From the NCBI GenBank assembly GCA_930367205.1, contig OV884009.1, positions 90,975,189-91,039,188 on the forward strand: 64,000 nt of DNA, in the 5' to 3' direction. Below, one piece after another: positions 1 to 9,615 of this stretch (position 1 is its first letter; each line of letters starts with the position of its first letter). This DNA comes from Acanthosoma haemorrhoidale. Its lineage: Eukaryota; Arthropoda; Insecta; Hemiptera; Acanthosomatidae. The translations under genes and the position numbers were made by a program. The notes under the pieces are model-generated. The model worked only from the letters and a program-made list of their open reading frames with translations, was not told the origin of the DNA and searched no databases.

Positions 1-2585
1 TTAAAATCGAATTGTAAATGTTAAATAATCAAGGAACAATTCAAACCATCCCATAATAAAATTTTTCTAATTATCTTATGTTAATGTTAATTTATCAATT
101 ATATTGAATTGGGTGATGTGAAATAGTTTAAGAAAAGTTCAATCAAGGGGAAGTGAGATTTGTTTTATGTTAAATTAAAACTCTGATGGGTCTTGCACGC
201 AGGGCATAAGAGACAGGAACCGGAAGAGTGACGTCAATATATAGGATCGAAAGAGTTACATAAAACTATGTCGAATTCTTACATCAGTTGGGAGCAGCAA
301 CCAAGCCAACTTATTTATTTTTCAGCCACGCAATATGGATGGAAAAAGAACCACCAATGAAATATGAGAAGAGAGGGGGAGATAGCAAGGGTTAACGAAA
401 AAAGTGTGGTCTTTCGTCTTCACTTGAATCAACACCTGACGTTTTCCTACTCTCCAACATCTTCACACCAGAGGACGATTTCAAGAGATACAATTTACGC
501 TGGTCATGACTTCCTAAACGAACGTAAGCTCAACATTTTATTCTCAAGAATATTCAACGAACCATTAAATTCATAAATAACTATAAAGGGGTTGATCAAT
601 TAGTAATTTTAAATTAATTATATTGATAAATTCATTTTGAAACAATTTTCATTATAATATCATCTTAATATTTTATACTACAATTTTGATTAGTTATCTT
701 AAGTTCATTATGTTCATACATTTCTTGTAAAATAATTTCTTTGATAGTCAATAAATAATTCAGTCTTATATATAGCCATTCATTTAAAGTCAATTTCAAA
801 TGTATACATACAATAAAATCCTAATCCTAATCCGAATTCAAATATGTTTCTAGACAAGGCTAACGAGCTTAACAAAAGTTAGTTACAATCAATAAATTAA
901 ATTTATAAAATAGGTTAAGGGCTGACAAGAGAAGTTCATGTAATAATATATACAGGTACACAATTAAATACTATAAATTTACAGAAAAATCGAACAAAGA
1001 TACAATTATATGATAATGATAATATACGGAAAATACTATTATTTTGGCCTTACCCTCCCTAATAGCACAATATATAGATATTTTAATACATATTTACATG
1101 TAAAAGGTATTATATTTACAAGAACATATGTTTTTTCATTTTATGTACGAGTCGTTTTAATGTAACTTTTTTGTAGTCTCCTAATTTGTTTGTTTAGGTT
1201 ATGGTCAGTGGGGACATTATATTATTAAAAAAAACAAAAAACAAAAAAAAAAGGCAAAGCTAAGAACAGATGTTTCTGTAGTTGTTATTGATGATTCTTC
1301 ACGTATATCAGTAATTTTAATGTAGTAATCTATGCTATGTTTAAGTCCTTAAAGCACAGCAGTATTGTAAAACTTTGCTCGTGGAGCCCCAAACTGGGCA
1401 TTCGTAACGCAGCATTAGTTGGATATTCTGTTTAATTATTCAAATAGGTGGGTACTTTGTGTCTAGGATTTAAAACCTTAAAAAAGGAATAATTTAGATA
1501 CTACTATATATACTACAATACTATTCTCCAGAAGTGAGCTCATAAACTGCAGTCATAAGAGAAATAGAAAAAGAACGCTGCGGAAATATGGCAAGATGTG
1601 ATATAGTTCCGCAGAGATTAGCATATAGAAAGTACAGAAATAGAGGCCCTGGAAACAAGAACAAATGCCATTAAAAGTTGTTTTCTCGTTCATAAACCAA
1701 TACTAGATCCATTCGGAAACTTTCAGAAACTAAAATATTGTTTGAGAAAGAAGCAACAAACCAAAGTCTGGATGTGTACCCCCCCCCCCCCCCAGGTCTG
1801 AAAAAAAACAACGCAGAGCCGTATTTGTTTGAATCCATGTCTAGTTTCTATTACACTTGTCACCCGGACTGCAGTACATGTTACATTGTATGTATGCACA
1901 CATTTGTATTCGAATGTTTGGTATTAAATAAAATGCCATTTGCTCCGTTTAAATTTCATTTGAATTTTTGTTTTTAACACTTTTAACCTGATTAAATGGT
2001 AATAGGTAGATAAATAGAGAAGTCATTAATTAAAAAAAAAATAACGAAATAAATTTTTATGTAGGATGCGAAACTACTTGAATCAAATGGTTTCCAGTTC
2101 ATGACTGATATGGGTGAAAAATATAAAAAATTACTGCTGTTTTAGAATTTTGTTTTTCTTCAAAATTTGTTACCCTTACATTTTCAACTGTCCTAGAGAC
2201 ATGATGTCTTACATATTAGTTTTATTTGATCATTGGCATGAAAAATATTACGATTCCTGCGAGTATCAGTCATTAATTAATATAACTTGATTATTAAAAG
2301 TAGATGTTTTGCAAAGTTAGCTACTAATGAAGGTATTTTACTTAGTACAAAGTTAAGTAAGCACTAAGTAATAAGTAATACTTAAATACTTGGTAATTCA
2401 TAAATTATTTCAGCGAGGGAACAAAGAAACTGGTGAATTTTCTAAAAGTCACAAAGCTGATTGTAAAAAATGTTTAGACCAACTCTTTTTTTTTTTATAT
2501 TGTGTTGTCCGATAAGAGTTTTAAGGAATATACGACAAGGAAGAAAAATGACATTGAAGAGGTAATCAGTTTTAACTATAATATT
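1..2585. other. AT-rich spacer, no gene seen
   Basis: No supported gene. Short open frames (up to 79 codons) have no recognisable domain and the composition is AT-rich with A/T runs. A 15-base C run lies at 1779-1793, which is unusual for this base composition. Confidence 0.6.
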
Positions 2586-2800
2586 TAACCCTCCATTAGG
2601 CACGCGGGCTCTACCCCAGCTGACTTCGAGGCAAGGTGCATCGTTTTCACATTAGGGAGATATGAGTCGTAATAGCTGACTTTCCTTAATCCCACTACGT
2701 TTCAATATTGCCATTTCATCTCTATCTTTTCATAAACACCTTCTATTGGATTTTCAATTGAGTTGGGTTACTGTTACCCTCCGTAGCCCAAATAACGTTT
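2586..2800. repeat. Dispersed repeat fragment with TTAACCCTCC-type end
   Basis: The stretch begins with TTTAACCCTCCATTAGGC and has a second ACCCTCCGTAGCCC motif near 2779. The reverse complement of a very similar end (TTAACCCTCCGTGGGCGC) occurs at about 20,715-20,760, and a related AAACCCTCCATTGGGG at 34,117. The TTAA-CCC start resembles ends of piggyBac-type elements, which duplicate TTAA, but no transposase or paired inverted terminal repeat was established. Confidence 0.3.
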
Positions 2801-3174
2801 CATTTTTTCCTTTTGATAAGACTACCAATTGATATCTAGTTAATTAGATCATTTTAATAAATATTTCAAATAAAGTTCACCGTATAAGTTTACAACTACA
2901 ATGAAAAATTTGTTAAATTCATTTATATAAATTTCATAAAGTTTAATTATTAAACAATACAAGATAAAATAATTCTATTGAATATAGGCAAAATATGTTT
3001 TCTTCAACAGTTCCCTTCACTCCGACACGATTTTAAACGTTTATGTAGCAATATTTTATATGTTGGATTTATAAAAATGTTTAAAATAAATATTAATATG
3101 TTATTTCATTATTTGTTAATTATTTTATATCTAACTAACAAGTATTTTGTCATAAAATGTCAAAAAATAAGGAC

Positions 3175-3240
3175 CAATACATTGTGGGGGGGGGGGGAGA
3201 TTCGTACCCCACGCGTCTAAAGGTGCGTGGAAAAAAACTT
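3175..3240 (+). repeat. Possible tRNA-related SINE fragment
   Basis: A 12-base G run (3186-3197) is followed by GAGATTCGTACCCC, which resembles the B box of a Pol III promoter. It is too short for a firm call. Confidence 0.25.
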
Positions 3241-4195
3241 AATTTGAACAACGTAAAAAATAAATATTTTAGAGTAAAGCATCGAATTGACTATCTCCGA
3301 ATCTTAATTTATGATATGCAATATGTGTTGGGACTTTATATTACTGCAATAACAAAAAAACAACTTATTAATTAATCTACGGGTAACAAACAATCGATTA
3401 AAATTAGTTTACGCATTTTAATACGCATAAACAAATTACCTCATACGCCTCATCCAAATAGATTGTTTCTGTATAATGATTAAATTTCAGTATGTGATTA
3501 GCGAAAAAAATCAATTTTCACTGACTAAGAAGGCCTAGAAAATCAAATAAAATCAAAAATCTCCAGTAGATATTCAATGAATATCTAAAAAAAAGTGAGT
3601 CCCAGATTCACTTGCTAGATCTTCAAAAATTGTGTTGGCCCTTTAATTAGTTTTATTGCTTACGTTGGCGTGTTAACATACTATACTCAAAGATATAATT
3701 AAATCTTAACAATATATTATTAAGGTTTGATATACTTAATAAAATCTGCTACTCTGGTTAAAATAATTTGTTATAAATTAACAATTTATAATTTGTTTAA
3801 TAGAATATAAACAGAACAATCAATGATAGTTTCAGTAAAAATGTAAAAACAAAGTACCAAAAAGGAATGTGAGCTGTGAATGAAAGCTGTGACACGAGGA
3901 GAATAATTGATACTAAATGGCATTAGGTGTATCAAGTTGTTCATGTCAATTTGATTGAACTCACATGATGGATGAACATGAATACATGAAATCACTCACA
4001 GAAGATATGTCATGTCTCGCTGCTAATAATAGTCAATCATATACGTCAAACATATTAAAAAATATGTTTTTGCTAGCATGTACCATGTTTTTGTTCTATG
4101 TTTCATATTTGTTATACAATTTCAAAAGAGGAGTAATTTTCTAAGTGTGGTTTATTTTTGTGTATAGTTAAATATTCTGATGGATTAATGTTGAA
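3241..4195. other. Spacer, nothing recognised
   Basis: AT-rich sequence with only short open frames; no domain, repeat or RNA gene recognised. Confidence 0.5.
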
Positions 4196-4345
4196 AAACC
4201 CTAGATATTGGAGAGGTTCTGGATTCAACTCCCTATCCTGCCATTTGATTTTTATTTGACAGATAATCCATATATATCGTATACAATCACGGCGGCCTCC
4301 AAACTCTACCAACCTTTGCGGCCATGCTTGTGACGAATGAAACAT
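4196..4345 (-). repeat. tRNA-derived SINE-like sequence
   Basis: Read on the minus strand it has an A-box-like TGGCCGCAAAGGTTGGTAGAG close to 4,330 and a B-box-like GAGTTGAATCC close to 4,230. Its conceptual translation contains DRELNPEP, a pattern commonly produced by tRNA-derived SINE heads. The spacing of the two boxes (about 90 bp) is longer than in a tRNA, so this is a SINE relic rather than a tRNA gene. Edges are approximate. Confidence 0.4.
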
Positions 4346-5864
4346 GTCTACAACCTACAGTGCGGTTGCTTATCGATATAACTTAGTTAATAGGAAAAAC
4401 CCAATAATTCAAGTCAGTCAAATTATATTGTTTTACCATTTTATTTTTGTATTTGTATGAACTTTTTCTGCCTTTATTAAAAGTGGGACGGGTGTGGGGA
4501 AAATATAAGATTGATGTGGAATCACAAACACAATACCCCAACTTTAAGTTTAAAAACCGTTGAAGGGATATTCTCTTTCATTAAACACTTGCCCCACTGT
4601 CATTCGAGTTTTTTTTTATCAATATGCTTCATGGTGAAACTAGTTTTTGGTTCGCCCACAACATATGCAATGTTTTTGAATGAATCCAATTGAAAAGTCG
4701 AAGGCACCAATAAGTGTTCAAGAGATGTAGTTTTAGAACACTTCTATTTACTTTAAAAAAACATGTTAGAAGCTGCTATAATGATATTTTGATGGACCAA
4801 GAAAGTTAAAAACTTTTCTATTATTTTCTAGAAGAATTTTGTACAGGCTATCTAGAAAAATAGGGAAGTGACTTAAAAAAAACTAGCTTTGTTATCGTGG
4901 ATGAACTTAAAAAACCCGATCAAATGGGAAAATGGGCTAAGTTTTTAACCTTCACTTTCAGACTTCCTTCTCTAAATGTACATCACAAGTTGAATGGAGT
5001 TTCCAGCCTAAAAACGTATTTTTCGCAAGAGAAACTTTCGGAATGGAAGGAGAAAGATCGTCTATGAACTAAATCTTGCTAACTTAAAAATAATTTTTGA
5101 ATTCACTATGTGCCTACCAGCGACAAGTGTTCTAATATTTTCGGTTATAAATAATCATTGGGGAGCCTAGTCCAAACTATTCGGAACAAATATATTTATT
5201 GTTACCATAGTGTGGTTATTTAAAAATAAATTGTTATGTTTTATAATGAAATTTGTAAGTTTATTCTTGTAGTTATTTGTATAAAAAAACTCACTTTGTA
5301 AAACACAAGTTTTTAGGACTTAATACAAAAAAATAACCAATGGTCTCCGTTATTAGAGCCTTTCACTAAATGTCCTTTTTTTTCAATCAGAAAATATGGT
5401 CGCTGTATACACAATAAAATATATATAATATTATTTTTACATTGTGTTATTATATATAAAACACAGAAATATAAATAGCATGCTAACTTTAGGCTGATTA
5501 AATCCATGTTAATGTTTTTGCTGCGTAAAAATGTTTCTATCCATCTTTCATGATTAGTAGATAATGATTAATTAGTAGAGGAGGTAATTACTGGGCCCGG
5601 GGAGAGATGCCCAACTGCGAAGCCTGTCTATTAGCCTGTTCTGCACCGAACCAATAATCCTTTCACTTTTACATATATGTTCAGCAACATTCGAGACTAC
5701 AATGCAGGTGTTTCACTCGGGATATAATAACACAAGCATTTGAAAAAATTTGGCCCTGTACCTACAAACTGACTTACATCACTCTACCTTTTAATATTTC
5801 TCATATTACACTAAAATATATTCAATTATTTACTATAACATACAATTTTGGAAAAACTGGTATT
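4346..5864. other. Spacer, nothing recognised
   Basis: No gene, RNA or repeat recognised. A small GC-richer patch at 5590-5660 has no identifiable feature. Confidence 0.5.
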
Positions 5865-6475
5865 TAATAAAGTTACGAATTTACTAAGTTATAATAAAGC
5901 CAATCAGGACATTCGGAATAAAGCTATGGCGGGGGGGGGGCAGCAACAAGGTCATACATCAAGCGTATCCAAAGCCCTGTGAACAATAGTTAATGCCACT
6001 TATTACGTCAGCAACAAAATAGTTCAAACAGATCTAAATATACCCCGAATTCTTGAACTTATCCCTTCCAAGTTCATGAAATTCCATTGAAACCTAACCA
6101 ACCACTCTAATCGCCTAGCACAGTTATTACACTGCACCACACATCCCTGTAAACCTCCTCGGGTTATAGTGGCAGTGGCCACGTGACCTGCTATAAATAC
6201 GTGACAGTGGGAGTCCTGGAAATGGCTAGTTTCTCCAATTATGTCCTGAGCGCCTGTGGCTCACACCATCTTGGCCAGCCTCTACTGGCTCGTATCCAGT
6301 GCCACGGCTGATAGAGGAGCGTGGAGGGCTTCCTCTTTCACATGCGAGAGAGGTGACAACCACGTGGACTTGGGAGGTCTATGGGTTGTTTGAAAATACT
6401 GTATGAATGAAGAATTGTAAATATGGTATGAATAAGAACATTTATCACAATTATTTGTTGTTAGGCAGATTCAAG
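5865..6475 (+). pseudogene. 5'-truncated jockey-type LINE fragment (copy A)
   Basis: This matches the end of the reverse-transcriptase ORF and the 3' UTR of the longer LINE at 50,004-52,056. Shared blocks include CATCAAGCGTATCCAA, CCTTCCAAGTTCATGAAATTCCA and GACAGTGGGAGTCCTGG. Frameshifts and stops make it non-coding. The GGGGGAC block of the longer copy has become a run of ten G (5931-5940). It contains a 3'-UTR segment (about 6250-6395: CTACTGGCTCGTATCC...GGTGACAACCACGTGGA) that is missing from the longer copy but present in the copy at 56 kb. Confidence 0.8.
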
Positions 6476-6597
6476 TTTCGGCTGATTTCAATTTTCGTAA
6501 ATATTTTAGCTACTCACAATCATTTTGTGTGTTTAAAACACAATTTTCAGGACAGGGATGGTTTAAAAAATAAAAGTAACCATTTTTGATTAAAATA

Positions 6598-6885
6598 ATG
6601 TCTTCAAACCTTATGAAGAGGTAGGATTGATCGATGGCTGCCATAGTAGTTAGAAGGTGGTGGTGAGGTGCTGGTGTGATTAACACTAGGATATACCTTT
6701 GAACCTTTAATTCAGTTGTCTTAATGGAATTCTCCACGTCTTTATTCATGTAGCAACACATTTATCACCACGAGGCTCAGTGAACCCCAACTAAACCCAT
6801 CTCTCGAAGAAATAAACCCAGGCCGAGCCGGGGATCGAACCCGCAAGTCATCATCTAAACTCCGGCTACGGAAATGTTTTGTACA
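6598..6885 (-). repeat. SINE-like composite with tRNA-derived head
   Basis: On the minus strand CGGGTTCGATCCCCGGC (about 6825-6845) is a near-perfect Pol III B box, preceded by TAGCCGGAGTTTAGATGATG as a weak A box. No 7-bp acceptor stem closes around it, so it is not a tRNA gene. The adjoining body (6598-6735) resembles the body of the SINE at 63.8 kb, sharing GTGCTGGTGTG and CACTAGG blocks, but lies in the opposite orientation relative to the head. Confidence 0.45.
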
Positions 6886-7073
6886 TTTTCACGATTGATA
6901 ACTATTGAATTAAAAGCAGTATGAAACTTATTAGCATAGAAAGTGTATTGTGTCTTGACTTTGTAGGTCCTTTATTTCAAATAAACAGTTTATACCTACC
7001 AATTGTAAGAATGTAACATAGGATACTGTAGTTTTTGGCAATTTTACCTGATTCGCTTTAATATTTGTTTTAG

Positions 7074-7174
7074 GTGACAATGAATTATGTGAACTGGCCA
7101 TGCGGGCGGACCCTCTGGGTCAGTGTGGGGCGGTGAAGGGAATGCGCCGTGAGACCAGTTGCGCGCCCACATAA
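7074..7174 (+). CDS. Candidate terminal coding exon of an unidentified host gene
   Basis: A splice-acceptor-like tract (AATATTTGTTTTAG, ending 7073) leads into an open phase with codon-like composition unlike the surrounding AT-rich DNA. After a split codon it encodes 32 residues beginning DNELCELAMRADPLGQ and ending ETSCAPT, and stops at TAA 7172-7174. Three cysteines and a charged RR pair are visible. I do not recognise the family. Downstream, AATAAA near 7432 could be its polyadenylation signal. The upstream exons are not visible, so strand and frame rest on the acceptor and the open frame alone. It could instead be a chance open frame in a GC-richer patch. Confidence 0.4.
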
Positions 7175-7445
7175 GCCACAACATATTGTCATCATCGATG
7201 AATATTCAGCAGTGGGGTATTTATGCCTGTCGTCAGAGGCCTTACATGTCAGTAGACGGCAGCTGCTGGGTCAGCACAATCATCGAACTCCAGTCCTCCA
7301 CTCAAAGCGAGCAAATCTATATTTTGTTACACACAAGCCTCAGATCCGAGTTATTTTTGTTTATTATATTTGGTCCCGTTCTTACTTGAAATATTTTATC
7401 TCATTTTCTGGAAATTAGAGTAATAAAAGTACAATAAATTCTACT
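7175..7445 (+). other. Possible 3' UTR of the exon at 7,074-7,174
   Basis: Moderately GC-rich sequence following the TAA, ending near AATAAA (about 7432). Two overlapping short open frames here look incidental. Confidence 0.25.
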
Positions 7446-8087
7446 GAGGTGAATCCGAGAGATTGCTTGTGGGTCTTTGTCTTCTCGGGGCTTTGAGTGG
7501 TACATCAGGCCATGACAGAGTAACCCAGTTGATACGTACTGGTCCAATTTTTTCACATAGTTTTGATATTTGATCTGAAGGAAAACACGCTCGTTGTAGC
7601 CTCAAATGTTGCTTCTTTAAAATTTTTTAATTATAGGATTATTGTTTCATGCTCTATTGTAGAACACGCTGACAGGGAGGCTTAGCAGGAACACTTCTCT
7701 CTCCGGTATCAGTAATTATATCTTACTAATTAAATTATGAAAGCCAGATAGTTTTATACTGACAAAAATATTAACGTCTATTTAATCAGCCTGTCACATT
7801 GGCAGTAAAATTGATGTAAATATTCATATTGTATCAAGGAGGAAGATCAAATCCACCTCTGGTGAATTTGGTGGGAGAAAAAGAGGCTAGTTGAATGCTG
7901 TGTATGAAACCCACCTCATGGTAGGTAGGTATAGTGAGGCTTGTAAGCATGTGTATAGTTTGTTAAGTAAAGTACATAGGTAGTAAAGTAAATAGGAGAG
8001 GCTGGTGGATTCACTATAATTAACTGGTTTGTGTTTAATCATATGCACACTGGTGCACTCCGTTTTGATACATGTATTTATACTATG
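7446..8087. other. Spacer upstream of element 1
   Basis: No gene or repeat recognised; AT-rich flank of the element 1 insertion site. Confidence 0.5.
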
Positions 8088-8091
8088 TATA

Positions 8092-8271
8092 AGTTAAGTC
8101 CAGGCGCCGCTAGTGCCCAGCCTTAATCCCCAAACATATGTTATCTGTATATGTTTACAGGTAATACCTATAGATAGAGGTATCTTGGTCTAAATAAAGC
8201 AGTCTTGTTATAACGTTCTACGTGTTCTTATTACCAACCATTCTTAGCTTGTAATTCAATAAACATTAACT
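8092..8271 (+). repeat. Element 1 5' LTR
   Basis: 180 bp from AGTTAAG to TTAACT, a perfect 6-bp inverted terminal repeat. It matches 13248-13427 base for base on inspection. AATAAA polyadenylation signals are at 8193-8198 and near 8258. The last T is shared with the primer binding site. Confidence 0.95.
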
Positions 8272-8288
8272 GGTGCCGAAACCCGGGA
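8271..8288 (+). other. Element 1 primer binding site (tRNA-Phe)
   Basis: TGGTGCCGAAACCCGGGA is the exact complement of the 18-nt 3' end, with CCA, of the conserved eukaryotic tRNA-Phe (TCCCGGGTTTCGGCACCA). It directly abuts the LTR, overlapping by one base, as expected for minus-strand priming. The tRNA identity is from memory of conserved animal tRNA-Phe sequences. Confidence 0.85.
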
Positions 8289-8367
8289 ACCGTGGAGAAA
8301 GAGAGTTATCGAGTGCGAGCGTAATTTTTTTTTTGTTTTTTTTTCTTCTATACGCGAAAGAGAGAAG

Positions 8368-9558
8368 ATGACTGAAGGAGGAATTTTGAGACAGCCCGTC
8401 TTGAATCTCGTAGAGGGAGCAGATATTAGAAGAGTGGGAACTATGCCAGAAGTTCATGCCACGGCGCTCGCGCTGATGAGGGTAAAAGCGATGAATACCC
8501 AGGATCTGAGGAAGGCTGTTGCGGAGCTGGAGAGATTCACTGGGGAACTGGGTGAGCTGAACCATTTCCTAAAAGGAGGAGACCGTCTCACAGCTTTAAT
8601 TGGAGCTAAAGCAGAAGAAAATTTAATAGATCCCAGAGACGCGGAATCGTTGAAGGCGGCCCTGATATGTCGGGTCAAGAGAAGTATACTGAATCAAATT
8701 CAGGCAGATGAAGAAACCCCGTGGGAATTAATTAAGATGAGATTGAAGAAGGCGTACGGAGGAGGACGATGGACTCCCGAGGAGGACATATTCCAAATGT
8801 TTAGGGAGACAAAGTCCCCAAGACAAAGTAACGGGCAATATGCTGCGGGGTTAGTAGTCCGTTTCAATAAGATAACGGAGAAGATGAGAGAGTCGATTAG
8901 CGTAGAAGAGGTGGAGGGTAGAATGGGATTCTTATCCACAATTCTAAAAGTGCAACTGGCCAAGGAGACAGGAAGAAAGGAAGGATTCTCTGATGAGCGC
9001 TCGTTCTCGGAGTGTGCACAATCAATGATCGACACTAGTGCCAAGGAGGAAGAAGTGAGGGTGCAAGACGTCGACAATGAGTGGAGCCGAGTTGCATACA
9101 AAAGAACCCGGACCCTGAAACCAACCTGGAGGAGACCAGAAACGTCCGTTATTGGCAGAGACAAGGGAACGACAGGAGAAAGAAGATTTAGAGGAACGAG
9201 ACCGAGGTATGCCCCGCCCAGGGAAGAAAGAAAATGCCACGGATGTAGGAAGGCAGGACATTTAGTGGCACAGTGTCCTCGAACAAAATGTTTTGAGTGT
9301 GGCGAGGAAGGACACATCGCGAGGCATTGCCCGTATATCTTCCGGAGGAGAGAATACCAACGACCAGAACCAATGGAGGTAAACACTCAAGAAGTAAGAG
9401 AGAGACGGAGCATGACACATGGGGAGAGTGGATCATCAGAAGATGAGTCATCAGGGACTTCGGGAACTGAAGGAGAAGAAGCGAGGCGCAGCAGAAACAG
9501 GAGACAGACAGGGCAGAAGGTCGAGTCACGTAGATGGGAGCAACGTGATGAAGCCTGA
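8368..9558 (+). CDS. gag: Element 1 Gag
   Basis: 396 residues. The protein forms the virus-like particle and binds element RNA. The N-terminal two-thirds is a helical, charged capsid-like region; a tryptophan-containing WELIKMRLKKAYGG stretch (about residues 118-131) fits Ty3/gypsy Gag. Two zinc knuckles of the C-x2-C-x4-H-x4-C type lie at about 290-303 (CHGCRKAGHLVAQC) and 309-322 (CFECGEEGHIARHC). The tail is rich in E, S and R. The first ATG after the primer site is used as start, about 80 nt downstream. It ends in UGA (9556-9558), and the same frame stays open into pol, so it may make a Gag-Pol fusion by readthrough. Confidence 0.93.
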   Translation: MTEGGILRQPVLNLVEGADIRRVGTMPEVHATALALMRVKAMNTQDLRKAVAELERFTGELGELNHFLKGGDRLTALIGAKAEENLIDPRDAESLKAALICRVKRSILNQIQADEETPWELIKMRLKKAYGGGRWTPEEDIFQMFRETKSPRQSNGQYAAGLVVRFNKITEKMRESISVEEVEGRMGFLSTILKVQLAKETGRKEGFSDERSFSECAQSMIDTSAKEEEVRVQDVDNEWSRVAYKRTRTLKPTWRRPETSVIGRDKGTTGERRFRGTRPRYAPPREERKCHGCRKAGHLVAQCPRTKCFECGEEGHIARHCPYIFRRREYQRPEPMEVNTQEVRERRSMTHGESGSSEDESSGTSGTEGEEARRSRNRRQTGQKVESRRWEQRDEA

Positions 9559-9590
9559 GGAGCGTGTCGGCAGAGAGGCGACCGCATCCT
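9556..9590 (+). promoter_or_regulatory. UGA stop with adjacent hairpin: possible readthrough signal
   Basis: Gag ends at UGA and the frame continues without another stop into protease. Immediately after it, AGGA/GCG/GTCG (9558-9569) can pair with CGAC/CGC/TCCT (9579-9590), giving about 11 base pairs with two single-base bulges and a 9-nt loop. Gammaretroviruses use stop readthrough stimulated by downstream structure, though their pseudoknot sits about 8 nt further away. Readthrough here is an inference; the UGA could also be a recent mutation. Confidence 0.45.
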
Positions 9591-9615
9591 GAGATGTAAT
9601 GCAATTCGGGAGAGG

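Noticed and set aside
6820..6880. tRNA gene on the minus strand
   Set aside because: Good T-arm/B box but no acceptor-stem pairing and no normal anticodon arm; better explained as a SINE head.
8700..9386. 228-codon minus-strand open frame opposite element 1 gag
   Set aside because: Antisense shadow of gag; the gag strand has two zinc knuckles and correct context.
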